Source of the DNA: Candidatus Poseidoniales archaeon | Lineage (GTDB): Archaea; Thermoplasmatota; Poseidoniia; Poseidoniales; Poseidoniaceae | Direction: 5' to 3' | Assembly (NCBI GenBank): GCA_009887135.1 | Contig: QXYA01000002.1 | Span: 1 to 12,938, forward strand | DNA length: 12,938 nt | Shown here: in pieces, positions 12,077 through 12,938 of the stretch | How positions within the stretch are numbered: the first letter of the stretch is position 1 | How the letters are laid out: each line of letters opens with the position of its first letter | Position numbers and translations under genes: made by a program | Notes under the pieces: model-generated | Databases searched by the model: none | Seen by the model: only the letters and a program-made list of their open reading frames with translations | What the model was told of the DNA's origin: nothing

Positions 12077-12938
12077 TCTTGCTCACCAGTTAGGATTGCC
12101 TTAGGTCGAATTCGTGCCAAGCGTACTAAATTTTTGGCTTCTTCATCTTCAAGTTCAAACGCTTCCATTGCATCTTCACTCACAAGACCTAACTCATGCT
12201 CAATGTGGCGTAATTCATCGACAATGTCGATGAGTTCGTTTGCATCAGCACTTGATGTTCGGTCGAGTAAAGCCTCCATTTGTGATTCAAGATTGCGTAG
12301 ACGAAGATCATCTCTGACCATCTGTCGTTCTCTTTCTGCCATTACTCGATCGATTTCAGTATCAATTCCAACCATAACATCGACGGCAGAATCGATATCG
12401 CTTCCTTCTAATTGACCAAGTTGATGGGTTAGATGTCGATCTCTGAAATCCGCATCAAGTACACTTGGTGCTTCAGGGGTTAATTCCTCAAGCGTTGTCT
12501 TTAGGTGTTGCTCGATCAAATCATTTGCTCTATGAATCTCATCGACTGAAACCAATCGTGGTTCCCAATCATCTTCTGGAAGATCAATTGAGGTTGAATG
12601 TAATTCAATGCCACCGATATCTTTGTCTGAATAAATGACATCCGTTGCAGTACGGACGATATCTGAGGCGAGTGTGATACTTGACCCACTTTGTTCGTGA
12701 ACCTGTTGTTCTTGTTTTGGCTTGTTAGCAAGAATTCGTAATACATCTTCTGGTTGATGTGCAACATCGCCTTTATGGTTCGCGTTTACGAGCATTGCTA
12801 TGGATGAATTCACACTTCTCCAATCGGTTCCTGTATGCTGCAATAGAGACATGATATGAGCATCCTCGAGGAGCAATCCCTGAACTGAACTTTCTCGTTT
12901 GATGTGGAGGGCTAAACTCGTTGATGCGCCTGGAGACA
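12073..12938 (-). CDS. hypothetical acidic, partly coiled-coil protein (N-terminal part missing)
   Basis: The reverse strand stays open from the TGA at 12073-12075 through the right edge, giving at least 288 residues. The frame runs past the internal TTG at 12876, so the true start lies outside the window. I do not recognise the family. The visible N-terminal part begins SPGASTSLALHIKRESSVQG and continues with a globular-looking segment to about residue 90 of the fragment. An acidic linker follows. The C-terminal 140 residues are strongly helical and charged, with heptad-like patterns around DRVMAERERQMVRDDLRLRN and LIDIVDELRHIEHELG, suggesting a coiled coil. There are no membrane segments and few cysteines. 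It is coupled by a 4-nt overlap to the YkgJ-type gene, so the two products may work together. Function cannot be assigned. Confidence 0.75.
   Translation of the reverse strand, partial: SPGASTSLALHIKRESSVQGLLLEDAHIMSLLQHTGTDWRSVNSSIAMLVNANHKGDVAHQPEDVLRILANKPKQEQQVHEQSGSSITLASDIVRTATDVIYSDKDIGGIELHSTSIDLPEDDWEPRLVSVDEIHRANDLIEQHLKTTLEELTPEAPSVLDADFRDRHLTHQLGQLEGSDIDSAVDVMVGIDTEIDRVMAERERQMVRDDLRLRNLESQMEALLDRTSSADANELIDIVDELRHIEHELGLVSEDAMEAFELEDEEAKNLVRLARIRPKAILTGEQE

Noticed and set aside
12876..12878. TTG at 12876 as the start of the last minus-strand gene
   Set aside because: The frame remains open to the window edge with protein-like sequence upstream, so the gene is partial rather than starting here.
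1..12938. CRISPR arrays, transposons, prophage or toxin-antitoxin systems
   Set aside because: No direct-repeat/spacer pattern, transposase, inverted terminal repeats, integrase or paired small genes were seen on either strand.

Overview
The window looks like a compact, gene-dense piece of a free-living archaeal genome. The best guess is a planktonic marine euryarchaeon of the Marine Group II (Poseidoniia) type, held with moderate confidence. Support comes from TTTATA-type TATA boxes placed about 27-36 nt upstream of starts, with little or no leader before the RND exporter and citrate synthase genes. Some genes have Shine-Dalgarno-like sites and others have none. The gene set (FolD, TatC, PAP2, a GDPD, an MMPL/RND exporter, Rieske, citrate synthase) also fits. 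Without a database search this placement is an inference. There are no CRISPR arrays, insertion sequences, phage genes or rRNA, and no gene-free stretch longer than about 150 nt.

Layout. (1) 1-649, minus: the N-terminal half of a class I/II PLP aminotransferase, cut by the left edge. (2) 727-3570, plus: tRNA-Thr(UGU), then folD, a small membrane-anchored protein with a repetitive Pro/Asp-rich tail, and a PHP-domain phosphoesterase, all closely spaced. (3) 3542-5857, minus: a PAP2-type lipid phosphatase/phosphotransferase gene followed 36 nt later by a divergent tatC, whose 3' end overlaps the PHP gene by 29 nt. (4) 5940-7106, plus: a glycerophosphodiester phosphodiesterase (GDPD) gene divergent from PAP2. 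(5) 7109-9877, minus: a 922-residue MMPL/RND exporter. (6) 9985-10362, plus: a small Rieske [2Fe-2S] protein. (7) 10363-11532, minus: citrate synthase with mitochondrial-type motifs. (8) 11624-12938, minus: a partial coiled-coil protein of unknown role translationally coupled to a YkgJ-type cysteine-cluster protein.

The genes cover one-carbon metabolism (FolD), entry to the TCA cycle (citrate synthase), amino-acid transamination, and envelope and lipid functions (PAP2, GDPD, RND exporter, TatC). PAP2 and GDPD share an 82-nt divergent promoter region, which suggests a small phospholipid turnover module.

The most striking observation is the GDPD protein. Its N-terminus begins directly at the PENT motif and lacks the catalytic His-Arg-Gly strand that normally precedes it. 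That missing piece is found at the extreme C-terminus, about 100 residues after the last recognisable barrel strand. The two ends fit together in the ancestral order, so the gene reads as a natural circular permutation of a TIM-barrel GDPD. A second notable point is a TatC that appears to lack several residues known to matter for twin-arginine signal recognition.
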